A DNA stretch of 64,000 nucleotides. Source: Neopestalotiopsis rosae (taxonomy: Eukaryota > Ascomycota > Sordariomycetes > Amphisphaeriales > Sporocadaceae). Position 1 is the first letter of the stretch, and every line of letters starts with the position of its first letter. Positions 19,757 to 29,612 of this stretch are shown piece after piece. The notes under the pieces are model-generated. The model did not search any database. It was given only the letters and a program-made list of their open reading frames with translations, and had not been told where the DNA came from. Location of the stretch: contig JALGAS010000001.1 of assembly GCA_023078685.1 (NCBI GenBank), positions 5,766,001 through 5,830,000 of the forward strand, written 5' to 3'. The position numbers were made by a program, and so were the translations under genes.

Positions 19757-21399
19757 GGATTCAATTAGCAAGTAGCGGTGTGCAAGCCGAGGGCAGAAAG
19801 AGTTGCAAGTGCTTGCAGACGAACCGCCGTCCTATGACGCTTGGACCCTCTAGGGTAGTAGGAACTTTTCTTTTTTATCAACTTTCCCTGCGGGTGCACA
19901 CTTGACCCAAATTATGATGGAATTGACTCGTTTGAAAGCGTGACCCATGCAAAGGCCAGCTCATCCGTCCGAATAATGTTCAAAGGCCTCGGACGCTGCC
20001 AATGGCAGATTTCAAGTCAAACGTTTGGTGGGAGTGGATTCTGATGTAACCGCCGTGCATGAAATCCCGCCCTGCACCGTCGTTTGTTCTGCATTGAGAA
20101 GCAGGTCGTAAAGCATACTTGCAGCACAATGGCATACGCAAGGTATTATTAGAGACAGTAGTAGTCAGATATTATTTGCAGAGCTTTGTATATAATAAAG
20201 TGATATCTGACCATAACTAACTTACAAATCATAATATGCTGCAAGAGTAATGCCAAAGGAGGTCGGGATCTATCAGACCAGGCTCATATGTTTCCACAAT
20301 ATACGGAGAACTGCAGCTTACAGACCAATTCAAGGACAAGCACTGATCCAATGGCGCCGGACTGGACTATAATTGCAGAATTAGTGGATATCGGGTACAC
20401 GTCAACCAACCAAGTCTCGCGGCCTCGTCATATACAAACGATTTTGATGTGATTTCATTCCGCAGCATTTGTCTACGGCTTTGTGATAGCTCAGCTATAT
20501 CCACATACGGAAAACTGCAGCTTACAGACCAATTCATGGACAAATACTGATAGTGCCAGGCTGCAGAACACCATGCAATGCGCCGGACTGGACCATAATT
20601 TCAGAACTAATGGATATCGGGTATACGTCAACCAATCAAGTCTCACGGCCTTGTCATATACAAACGAATTTGATATAATTCTCATTCCGCAGCGTTTGTC
20701 TACGGCTTTGTGATGGCTCAGCTACATCCATATACATATACGGAAAACTGCAGCTTACAAACCAATTCAAGGAAAATACTAATCCAATATTGCCAAGCTG
20801 CAGAATACTATGCAACGCGCCGGGCTGGACCATCAGAACAAATAGATACCGGGTATACGTCAACCAATCAAATCTCACGGCCTTGTCATATACAAACGAT
20901 TTTGATATGATTTTCATTCCGCAGCCTTTGTCTACGGCTTTGTGGTAGTATACTTGATGCAAATACCAGGAACCAAGCGAGAAAAAGATATCACCGCACC
21001 AATAAGAAATGTATCGAAATACAATAGTCTCTAGTAGACAGTCTCAGCCAGCCATATAGCATATATATCTCAGGCTGCGCCCAAGCACAAGCAAGGTATC
21101 CAAACAACTTGTTAGGCCTTTGACCTCTGCAGCACTTAGCAGCACTTGGATATCCATATCTCGTCTTTAATCCACCTTGTAATTTCTCAGATCCGTCTTG
21201 CCCAAGGCTTTCGTTCTGTTTACCTTTGTCGGACTTGCAATATTCAGATTCTTGCAACCTTGTTGACTTCTGAACTCGACACAATTGATCACAACTTCTT
21301 ACCTCGACTCACCACTGATCACAACTCACTCTGCCGGTTCTACCCATCTCGATCCAGTCATCTGATCATCAACACTTGCTTGGTAGGTCAAAAGCCTTC
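19757..21399. other. Repeat-bearing intergenic region
   Basis: No gene is supported here. The main content is a three-copy tandem repeat from about 20297 to 20955. The short open frames inside it repeat with the units and are not credible genes. Confidence 0.5.
20297..20955 (+). repeat. Tandem repeat, three copies of about 205-235 bp
   Basis: Each unit starts with a TACGGA(A/G)AACTGCAGCTTACA word (near 20300, 20503 and 20738) and ends with CATTCCGCAGC.TTTGTCTACGGCTTTGTG. Copies differ by scattered substitutions and small indels, so they are not recent. Internal words such as CGTCAACCAA and TCATATACAAACGA(T/A)TTTGAT recur at matching places. Confidence 0.85.
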
Positions 21400-22183
21400 A
21401 CTATCGTGAGTGTCAATATCCAGCTATCACAATTAACAAGCTCAAGTCTCTTCGACCCAGCACTTTCTACATACACCTGATCAACACTTGTAAGTTTATC
21501 GTGCCTAACGATCTTGACCGTGATCTCACCATCTGGTCAAACTATCGAGGCAGTCGACGGCTCCTAGATTCTTTTCTTATTACTTAATTCTTCAGTTCGC
21601 AGTTCGGTAAGTTGAGTTCACTGTACCCTTCGATCTTTATCTTGGTCTCACCATCTGGTCAGACTATCAAGGCAATCAAAGACTCCTACGACTTGCACTT
21701 TCTACACTCAACTCAAACCATCTACTCGGTAAGTCGGCAATCTCTCTGTTTCTCAAATCCAGTCTGACCAGAATTGAGCCATCCAAGGTCTCTTCAGCCA
21801 GGTCTCTTCAGCCAGGTCTCTTCAGCCAGGTCTCTCCAGCCAGGTCTCTCCAGCCAGGTCTCTCCAGGCCTATCCAAGATACAAGTCCCATTGTCCACGT
21901 CCTCGGTAAGTCCAGTGTTCCACGGTCTCGGACTCGACTAATCAAAGCAGGATCATCAAGACCGAGTCTCCCGGCCCATTATCCTTCAAAAACAATCTCG
22001 TCACCCATCTCAGTAAGTCCAGGTTCCTATTAGTCTCGAGCCGCTTCGGCGTCTCTTGCACCCGTCCCAAATTTCCAAGCACGGTATGGACAAAACCAAC
22101 TCTGTTCAACATTTCTGTCTACTCCTGCATTACATCTTCACCAAATCTTCACGTTCGTCTGCTGACATCTCTTCTCCACAGCC
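21400..22183 (+). promoter_or_regulatory. Long leader with repeated splice-donor units before the Ulp1-like gene
   Basis: Upstream of ATG 22184 at least six GTRAGT donor-like sites occur within 650 bp: near 21405, 21491, 21609, 21734, 21906 and 22013. They sit in similar contexts (TC.GTAAGTC). Two of the intervening stretches are duplicated (the CTCACCATCTGGTCA..ACTATC word at about 21522 and 21648). A 15-bp AGCCAGGTCTCT unit repeats five times (about 21796-21865). This looks like a multi-exon 5' UTR made by unit duplication. Short uORFs could exist; no start other than 22184 is supported. Confidence 0.45.
21796..21865 (+). repeat. 15-bp tandem repeat (AGCCAGGTCTCTTC)n
   Basis: Five copies of an AGCCAGGTCTCTYC-type unit in the leader region of the Ulp1-like gene. 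Confidence 0.8.
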
Positions 22184-25100
22184 ATGTCCTCCCAGCAAGA
22201 CGAAATCCACGCCGGCGAGCCCAACCCTGGCCAGGTCGATGCGAGCGTCCAGTCCGACAGTCACGTCGAGGAGGCCGATCAGCTGGATCCAGACTATGTC
22301 GACGATGGTGATCAGTCCGAGGACGAGCTCGAGGACGAGCTCGCCGGCGCTCCCGAGGCGCCCGAGGTGGTCGAACTTACAAAAGAGGTCCTCCCCAGCT
22401 CCGACCAGTTCCTGGGGTACGACCTCCAAAGACGACCGCTGCCTCGCTTGCAATTGGTAGGCCCGCAGGAGATCCGAGAGGACGACATTCACAAGCACTA
22501 TGTGCTCTCAGGCACGAAAGATGATATTATGAAGTGGATGGAATCGCCCGTTCAGAAACTCGTTCTACGGGACCGGAATTACCATAAGTTCGCGCCCGGC
22601 AGCCAGGGACGCGCCAATTTCGCCGCAGAGACACGCACACGCATCCGTGGCTTCTTGACCCCAGTGAGAGACGATGATAGCGTAGAGGAAGGTTTTGGCT
22701 TCCACTGCGAATACACTGGTCTACAGTGTATTGTGGGAGGAGTTCGTGGGCCTCTATCTCCTTCCATCGAGGCGCAGAATGCCTTTGGGTGGGTTCATTT
22801 GGATAATGAGGAGAGGAGAGTCCTATACCACTCCCCATTTACGGGCCCTGGCGACCGGGAGAACCTCCGGATCGTCTCTTGGGGCGTGAACTGGCTCCAC
22901 GGGCATCACCCAATTGCCGCCATGCCCTTCGTCGGACGCATTCTGCGGGCCACGACCAATTCCGGCGATATTATCCAGCAGCAGGAGGAGCTGCAACTTT
23001 GTTTTAATGCTTTAATTAATATTGGAACAATTAGCGCCGTCACTGGCAATACGATTACCCATGGACTTCGACATCAACGTTGGGTAGACCTCTCGCCGGC
23101 AGAAGCCGAAGCCGTTTTTGAAACGCTTCGCACGGCAGATAAATCGCCGTACGTTAACGATTTAATTGCCCTTTTTTCGAATAAGCAGTTATTTCGATCC
23201 CGGAATTTCAGAGAGGTCCACGAAGTGCCCACTCCTCCTCCAGCCTCGGAGTGTGCGCAATTATACAACTGGTGTCAGCAAATTTCCAGGCATTATGGGC
23301 TTACGCTTGACGATTTCCATCAGTTATGCTGCATCAGAGATCCCGAGCACGCCGAAAGGTTCACCTTTTTCCCGTTCTATCACCTTTCGAAACCCGAAGC
23401 TATAAGACAACGCTGGAATTGGGCTTCTTGCGCGGCCTTTTTCCGCCACAGGCTTCGTAGGGTGATAAAAGCATGCGGAAAAGCCTCGACTGAGCAGGGC
23501 TACCTCTCGGAAGAGACCTGGGAGTCTCTGCTCCTCGCGTGTGCTCATCTCTGGTGCGGCATGGTCCGGCGAGCCAAAGAAAAGGTCGCATCTCTCGCCG
23601 GCGCAAATGATAACTATATAAAATGGCTAATCTTGGATTCGTTCGGCGTCCCGTTCGTCTGGTGGTGGAACTCCTTTTTGACGATTAGTATCAACAAGAG
23701 AATCCATGGCATGGTTATGGGCTTCGGCTGGGAGAAGAGACCCGGCGACGATGGCTTTGACCCGGTTGCTCACTATCACCACCAGCGATCGAACCTCAGC
23801 TTGGACTCCCAGCTCACCAACCAGGCCGTCGAAAACTATCCACTAGCCGTCTGGGAGGGTGTCCGGAGCCTTGTAGCCGCGATCCGTTTCGTGCTTCCCG
23901 GTGAATCTCCATGCTGGCAAGTTGACGAGACACAGCATCGCGAGATTTGGAGGTCGGAGCGCGAAGGGAGCATACTTGAAAAAGGCCCGGCCACCATCGA
24001 AAGTGTCCTCTCTTCCAGAAAGGTACAGACGCTGGATACGAGCGTTGTGAGGGATGTTTCTGGGCAGAGCTCGCCTACGGTTGTAATGCCGCCTAGTCGT
24101 CTATTTGCCGCAAACAAGGCAAGAAGCGATAGGGAGTTTTGGAAGGATGCCTTTAAGTTCATTTGCGAGGACTGCTCAGCATCGTTTTCCTACAAGTTGA
24201 CTCTTGGGCGACACCGGAAAACATTCTGCCCAGTCTTGCACCCGGATGGTCCGGAGCGTCTTCACGAGTGCGACGGGTGCGGCCAATCCTTTACTTTGAA
24301 GATAGATCGTGATCGACATCAGAAAATCTGCACGATCTGTCCGGGCTGCAAAGAGACCTTCCCTGATGCTACGGCGCGCGCGAAACACCAGGGGGGATGC
24401 ACCGGAAAGCCAGGATTGGTCGCATGGCCGGATAGCTATAATTGCGAAGGGTGCGGCATTTCTTTTAACGACCAGAGGAATCTTAAGCAACACAGCAAGA
24501 TCTGCAAGACCTGTCCGGGCTGTAAAGGGACCTTCCCTGATGCTACGGCGCGCGCGAAACACCAGGGGGGATGCACAGGAGAGCGAGATTTGGTCGCATG
24601 GCCGGATCGCCATGATTGCGGAGCCTGCGGCCAATACTTTACTATAAAGAAAAGTCTCAATAGGCACCGCAAAACCAGATGCCTCAAATGCCTCTACTGC
24701 GGACAGGACTTCAAGAACCAGGGCAGGGGTGGGGGCAAAGCACGCCAGAGGCATGAGGTCGACTGCCCAGACCGGCCGAAAACGCCATCACCCAAAGACA
24801 AGCCCATAAAGAAGAAGCAGAAGAGCGCCAGCAATAACAAGGTCGCGAATCCATCTTACTCTGCATCCACCACCTCCTCTCTGCTGCACTTGAGGCCCGC
24901 AGCCCAGAAGTCGCCCACCAAGACTTCGACCAAGGGGGGACAGTCGACCAAGCTTGACGCCTTGGTTGACGATGACGGTGATGGTGCCGATGGCGCTTTG
25001 ACTGTTGCTTCTGGTGTTTCTGGTCCTTCTGGTGTTTCTGGTCCTTCTGGTGTTTCTGGTCCTTCTCCTTCTGGTGCTTCTCCTTCTGGTGCTTCTCCTT

Positions 25101-26602
25101 CTGGTGCTTCTCCTTCTGGTGCTTCTCCTTCTGGTGCTTCTCCTTCTGGTGCTTCTCCTTCTGGTGCTTCTCCTTCTGGTGCTTCTCCTTCTGGTGCTTC
25201 TCCTTCTGGTGCTTCTCCTTCTGGTGCTTCTCCTTCTGGTGCTTCTCCTTCTGGTGCTTCTCCTTCTGGTGCTTCTGCTCCTTCTGCTCCCTCTGGTGCT
25301 TCTCCTGCCTCCCCTTCTCTTCGCCAGGATGGTTTGACGGATTTCCCGCGGAGGGCACAAATGCACGACATCCCAACCCCATTCGATGATCGTCCCGACT
25401 GGCTGGCGAATTATTATGCGACCACCCTCATGTTTAGTGGCTTTCAGTACGATGGCTCGCCCCAGGATCTAGGTTCAAGCGCTGCCGCTGGAGACACCCG
25501 CTGGCTCACGTTGATCATGTGGCGGTACAACTTGGCAGGGCGCCTGGCTCGGCGAGAATGGCTGGTAGAGGAAGATATTAATGCGCAGACGTTCGAGATC
25601 TTCCGAGGCGTCCGGCCGCAACATATGGTCTACGAAGAGCATGCGGGTAGTTTACTATCCCCTTCTGTCCATCTGGGAACCGCTCTGAGCCGCTCAGATA
25701 GCCGGTTCGGAATCGACGATCATCGCAACGCCGCGCGGGTGGCCTTTTCGGTCAACACCGGAGCGCTGTTCTCGGGTCAGACTGGGCAAGCCTCACATTG
25801 GTTCTTGGCCGTCTACGATCGAACCAGGAACACGGTTACGATCGCGGATTCTCAGCAGCAGGGACCAGGCTCTCCACGGTACCGTCAGACTCTGGAACGT
25901 GTCGCGCAGTATCTCCACCAGCTTGGCCGAGGTGACGCATTCCCAACGCTCGAGATACTGGATGTCCCGCAGCAAACGGACGGCGCGAGCTGCGGTTTGC
26001 ATACCCTGAGCAATCTCGCAGCGCTGGTGCGAGGCGGTACCCACCACAGCCGTAATCTATTCGAGCTGTGGGAGAGGCGAATCTGGAACCAGCTCGGGCA
26101 GACCACAGCCACGCGAGAACGGCCCCTTACGAGCCAGCACAACTACGAAGACTGGGTTTCTCCGGAGGCATCGCCACCTCCATCGCCTCCGCCACCTCCG
26201 CCACCTCCACCATCTCCAGCCAAGCTCGAATTCAAAGATACGGGCCTGACTTTTGGCGACGCACCACCCGCCCCGGCACCTCAGATCCAGCCTCTTCTCA
26301 ATAGCAAGGAGTCTGCTCCGCCTTTGGCTCTTCCGCCTGCTTTTATCTCCGCTCAGCAGTATGGCATATTTCCTCCTTTCCAAAGCGAAGCGCTGGTTAA
26401 TGAAAAAGTCCAATGCAACCTTTGCCACAAATCCTATAAGCCAAGAGGGATCAGACAGCACATTCATGCCGTGCATCCCAGGTGTGGCTATTGTGGGTTG
26501 CGCGTCTTCAGAAGAGAAAACATCGGACTTCATGAAGGAAAATGCCCCAAGCGCACTATTCCCGATAGTGACGATGGCAACAGCGACGATAACATTGGCT
26601 GA
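22184..26602 (+). CDS. Large protein with C2H2 finger array and Ulp1-type (C48) protease domain
   Basis: One intronless frame encodes 1,472 residues. Residues 1-60 are acidic. Residues about 150-260 have a C..TG....SPS......GW......ENLR......N layout reminiscent of HNH nucleases, a weak resemblance. Residues about 655-860 carry a series of C2H2-like fingers, two of them a near-identical 58-residue duplication. A basic linker and an SPSGA minisatellite (about 945-1035) follow. The C-terminal domain has the full Ulp1/C48 set: His1205 (SHWFL), Asp1222 (IADSQ), Gln1264 and Cys1270 in QTDGASCG, with the usual six-residue Gln-Cys spacing. Proline runs and a last pair of fingers (CNLCHKSY...; CGYCGLRV...) end the protein. 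The predicted activity is cleavage of SUMO or a similar ubiquitin-like protein; DNA binding is inferred from the fingers. It is far longer than housekeeping Ulp1. It could be element-derived, but no transposase was identified. Confidence 0.75.
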   Translation: MSSQQDEIHAGEPNPGQVDASVQSDSHVEEADQLDPDYVDDGDQSEDELEDELAGAPEAPEVVELTKEVLPSSDQFLGYDLQRRPLPRLQLVGPQEIREDDIHKHYVLSGTKDDIMKWMESPVQKLVLRDRNYHKFAPGSQGRANFAAETRTRIRGFLTPVRDDDSVEEGFGFHCEYTGLQCIVGGVRGPLSPSIEAQNAFGWVHLDNEERRVLYHSPFTGPGDRENLRIVSWGVNWLHGHHPIAAMPFVGRILRATTNSGDIIQQQEELQLCFNALINIGTISAVTGNTITHGLRHQRWVDLSPAEAEAVFETLRTADKSPYVNDLIALFSNKQLFRSRNFREVHEVPTPPPASECAQLYNWCQQISRHYGLTLDDFHQLCCIRDPEHAERFTFFPFYHLSKPEAIRQRWNWASCAAFFRHRLRRVIKACGKASTEQGYLSEETWESLLLACAHLWCGMVRRAKEKVASLAGANDNYIKWLILDSFGVPFVWWWNSFLTISINKRIHGMVMGFGWEKRPGDDGFDPVAHYHHQRSNLSLDSQLTNQAVENYPLAVWEGVRSLVAAIRFVLPGESPCWQVDETQHREIWRSEREGSILEKGPATIESVLSSRKVQTLDTSVVRDVSGQSSPTVVMPPSRLFAANKARSDREFWKDAFKFICEDCSASFSYKLTLGRHRKTFCPVLHPDGPERLHECDGCGQSFTLKIDRDRHQKICTICPGCKETFPDATARAKHQGGCTGKPGLVAWPDSYNCEGCGISFNDQRNLKQHSKICKTCPGCKGTFPDATARAKHQGGCTGERDLVAWPDRHDCGACGQYFTIKKSLNRHRKTRCLKCLYCGQDFKNQGRGGGKARQRHEVDCPDRPKTPSPKDKPIKKKQKSASNNKVANPSYSASTTSSLLHLRPAAQKSPTKTSTKGGQSTKLDALVDDDGDGADGALTVASGVSGPSGVSGPSGVSGPSPSGASPSGASPSGASPSGASPSGASPSGASPSGASPSGASPSGASPSGASPSGASPSGASPSGASPSGASAPSAPSGASPASPSLRQDGLTDFPRRAQMHDIPTPFDDRPDWLANYYATTLMFSGFQYDGSPQDLGSSAAAGDTRWLTLIMWRYNLAGRLARREWLVEEDINAQTFEIFRGVRPQHMVYEEHAGSLLSPSVHLGTALSRSDSRFGIDDHRNAARVAFSVNTGALFSGQTGQASHWFLAVYDRTRNTVTIADSQQQGPGSPRYRQTLERVAQYLHQLGRGDAFPTLEILDVPQQTDGASCGLHTLSNLAALVRGGTHHSRNLFELWERRIWNQLGQTTATRERPLTSQHNYEDWVSPEASPPPSPPPPPPPPPSPAKLEFKDTGLTFGDAPPAPAPQIQPLLNSKESAPPLALPPAFISAQQYGIFPPFQSEALVNEKVQCNLCHKSYKPRGIRQHIHAVHPRCGYCGLRVFRRENIGLHEGKCPKRTIPDSDDGNSDDNIG
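24250..24610 (+). repeat. Intragenic duplication of a 58-residue zinc-finger unit
   Basis: Two units 174 bp apart (CPGCKETFPDATARAKHQGG at 24338 and CPGCKGTFPDATARAKHQGG at 24512) are almost identical at the DNA level. This indicates a recent in-frame duplication inside the finger array. Confidence 0.85.
25012..25290 (+). repeat. In-frame minisatellite (SGVSGP then SPSGA)
   Basis: Three 18-bp TCTGGTGTTTCTGGTCCT units are followed by about fourteen 15-bp CCTTCTGGTGCTTCT units without internal variation. The homogeneity points to ongoing length change. Confidence 0.9.
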
Positions 26603-29108
26603 TGAGTGGGTGCTTGCTAATTCATAACCTCGAGACCATCGTCTCGGAACTCGCGGAGACTTCGATCGGCATGGAAGGGCATGGAAAAGCATGGGATGGC
26701 AAGCAAGAATAGTGGACAGCGCAAGGCAAAGGGCATTGTCATATAGTCTCCAAGTAGCACCTGTTCTAATATGAGATACTCCCCTGGCAAACAGGTCAAA
26801 AAGTTGATCGATGTCGTGTGGTACACTACTACTAGTAGTAGGTACCGTACATATCCCCGGATGTCAACCATCTCTGCTCCAGCCCGAAGGGGAACGTCGT
26901 AGAATCGTGAGAGAGCCTTCGCGAACAACTTAGGGAATTTAAACCCTTCCGACCCGACCCCACTGCCCAAGGAGTTCTGTGATTCCGAGGAACCACGATG
27001 TCAATTTCTAGCCGACGAGCCGTCTCGGTTTCTAGCTGATGGGCCGGTTTATACTTTCTGCGGAGATCTAGATTGTCAGAGCAAGGGGGGCTCGTGTCCT
27101 TGGGAACCGCTTTCCTTTCTGTTGAGCTTGCAGTAGTACTAACGTTTTCAAATCTAGAAACTCTTTCGAGTTGTTTGTTGAAATGTCGTCGCTTTTCGGC
27201 GCTTATATAGCTGCCAGAATAGTAAGTTTCATTGATGATATATTTTACTATGGAATTGCCACCCACGAGATATGTTTCGAACCGGCGATGATTCTCCCTC
27301 GGGCTCGGTGGGCCCTCGGTTTCGACACGGCGACAATGTGTTTCATATCTTGCATTTGGCTCGATGGCTTAGTTGGACGAGCGGCACTTTTCAATTTCTG
27401 AAACATAAAAAAGAACGGCCGCACGGCGACTCGAACTGCAATAGCGAGTTGCGGTTCTGGCCTGATATTTCACTCGTGATTCTGGTTCAGATATCGTATA
27501 GTAGCATTAGTCACCCAGTTTGCCAGCTACCCCCGCGTGAACGAGCATAGATCAATGCGCTGGTAGGGCTTGGTTAAGGTTCGAAGAACGCAACGGTTAC
27601 CGGCCCGGCCTGTGATTTGTGGGGATTCAATATCACTTGATGAGCATACTTATTGCAAATAACTTTAATGTATAACGTGCTTTGATATTGATCTAGATAC
27701 TGGACCGGCTCTATCTATCTCTCAAGTCTGGGACACTTTTGCCTCCTTCGCCATTAGGTTCTCATTGTGATGGCTTCCTGTTTTGCTGGCTCGTCATTGT
27801 AGCTGGCGGAGATAGACATGGTGACTTTGAAGGTGGCTTTGAAGGTGGCTTTGAAGGTGGCTTTGAAGGTAGCTTTGAAGGTGGCTTTGAAGGTGGCTTT
27901 GAAGAACTCATACTCCTCGTCAAGCCTTCCGAATACCGATTGCTATTTTGTTCATCTAGACTCGTTTTTGATTCCGGACGCATTGCCAACAATCCAGGCT
28001 TTTTGGGGGAGAGATGAAAAGCAAGTGCAAAGTCATGAATGGCTTCACTTGTACTCCGTACGATAGCTAGAATAAGCACCTCGATAACAGATACAAGCGT
28101 GCAACGCTTGGCGGGTAAGTCACGCATGTATAACCCTGCGGGCAATTTGGCAGGCCTTGCACGAAAAGAAAACCCCGCCAGCCTGGCGCACAGAGAACGC
28201 AGCCTCCATTTCCCCGGATCGTGTCCGTAGAAATGTAGTCATTTGATTCGTGGCTTGAGGATTAGATGCATTCCGGGCGGCGGGAAGTATCCGTGCATTG
28301 GCTGCGTGTCATTTGCTGAGATCAATTTGACATGGCGTGACGATGGGCCGCATGCGAGAGATCATCTATTTGTTATATCCGGTAACTTGTGCATTTGACT
28401 TTGGTTGCTTTTTGACCCCTTAGGCAGATCATTACTAGAATTGTTATATGCAAGGCGTTTATGTGCGTCGGGCGTAACCGCATTCGAATTCCCGCGCATG
28501 TGTATCGCAATCCAGGCCAGGTTGGAAAAAGAAAGGGAAACCTCACGCTATTCTAGTTGATGGCCAGCGGCGGGGATCTCCAGATCAGTTGCCACTGGCC
28601 AGTCTGGGCCTTTGGCGTAAGACCGGGCTCCCCATGTCTCATAGCAGTGTAGCCATTAGAGCGGTCATTTTTGTCAGTTCTGTTTTGCTATTTCCAAGGT
28701 GCAGCGGAAGATGCTGTAATATGATCAAAACGAAATGACTTGATAGGAATGCGTCAGCCACTGGCAGTTCGTATTGGCGCTGGGGCAGATCAGAAGACGC
28801 CGTGGTATTAGTGGGCGCTGGAACAGCACGGCTCGCCAGCGTCAGACAGTCTGATGGAATAAGAAATATCTCGAGCATGCCGCTGCGAACAGCCCTTTCT
28901 ACTCGAAGCACGGTTGGATTCAAAAAGTGCAGCATATGCATCCACGGGCGTTTCCCGGAGCACGAGAAGCACAGTTTGGCGCCCTGTACTGCTGACGATG
29001 GCACTCTTCCAAGTCGATTCAAGTCATCCACTGCATGCGAGTCAAATGTATCAATTGATATCTCGTGTTACTATATCTCCAAGAAGAGCTGTCTTCATGC
29101 CTTCCTAC
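26603..29108. other. Intergenic stretch with no supported gene
   Basis: I find no gene I can support. A minus-strand frame at 26832-27266 has coding-like composition in part (around LDLRRKYKPAHQLETETARR) but no start, domain or splice support. A TGGCTTAGTTGG word at 27364 resembles a tRNA A box without a matching acceptor stem. A 12-bp repeat lies at 27826-27909. Confidence 0.4.
27826..27909 (+). repeat. 12-bp tandem repeat (GGTGGCTTTGAA)n
   Basis: Seven units, one with GGTAGC. The plus strand reads FEGG and the minus strand KPPS in open frames of about 90-130 codons. Neither frame has other support, so I list only the repeat. Confidence 0.85.
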
Positions 29109-29612
29109 TCATTGTCTACGGCTGTTCCTCTCCGCGAGCATCGCCCGGACGACCTTGAGCTCCCTTTCCACGTCTTCGGCGCTCTCGCCGCTGGAGTCCC
29201 ACCCTGCCGAGCGCTCGCCGCCCTTTTGAGCAGTGCCCAGCTTGGCCTGGATCACTGAGATCATGGATTCTAAGAGGCGGGCTTCGGCGGCTTGGAGTTC
29301 GGCGTGAAGCTCGGTATAGATCGCAGTGAGGTCGACGATGTGGACTCCCCCGTGGCTGGCTTTTGTCAGGTTTGCAATCAGTGAGCTCCGATCAGAGGTA
29401 CGTACGGTGGACGGGACTGTCCGCCGCTGTTCGGGGATGTGTTCTGTGGCGAGTCGTTGCCTGCCGAGGAGGAGCTGGGCGGCGTCGGCGGACTAGATCA
29501 CACTTTGTAAGCTCGAGTGGCATTGCAGGCGCAAGCCGGGAGTTCCCTACTCTGCAGCGCGGCTGCTGTCACGGCCAGAGTCAGACTCGTCGACAATCAA
29601 AAGGCCAGGCAT
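29109..29612 (-). CDS. Small hypothetical protein, three exons
   Basis: Exons 29612-29551, 29492-29406 and 29355-29109 join with matching phases across introns of 58 and 50 nt (GTAGGG...CTAG; GTACGT...CCAG). They give 131 residues. The N-terminus (MPGLLIVDESDSGRDSSRAAD) and a Pro/Ser/Asn-rich linker are followed by an amphipathic helical region (VDLTAIYTELHAELQAAEARLLESM and onward). The C-terminus is charged (DVERELKVVRAMLAERNSRRQ). The design resembles the other small charged coiled-coil genes at 2578 and 33649. No family is recognised. It lacks any long single open frame and was found only by following splice sites. Confidence 0.5.

Noticed and set aside
24711..25382. Long minus-strand frames rich in KEKHQ, RRSTR or EGEAP repeats.
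   Set aside because: They are antisense readings of the SPSGA minisatellite, which leaves all six frames open.
27364..27470. Possible tRNA with A-box-like TGGCTTAGTTGG.
   Set aside because: No pairing acceptor stem and only a weak B-box-like GACTCGAACTG downstream; no cloverleaf could be drawn.
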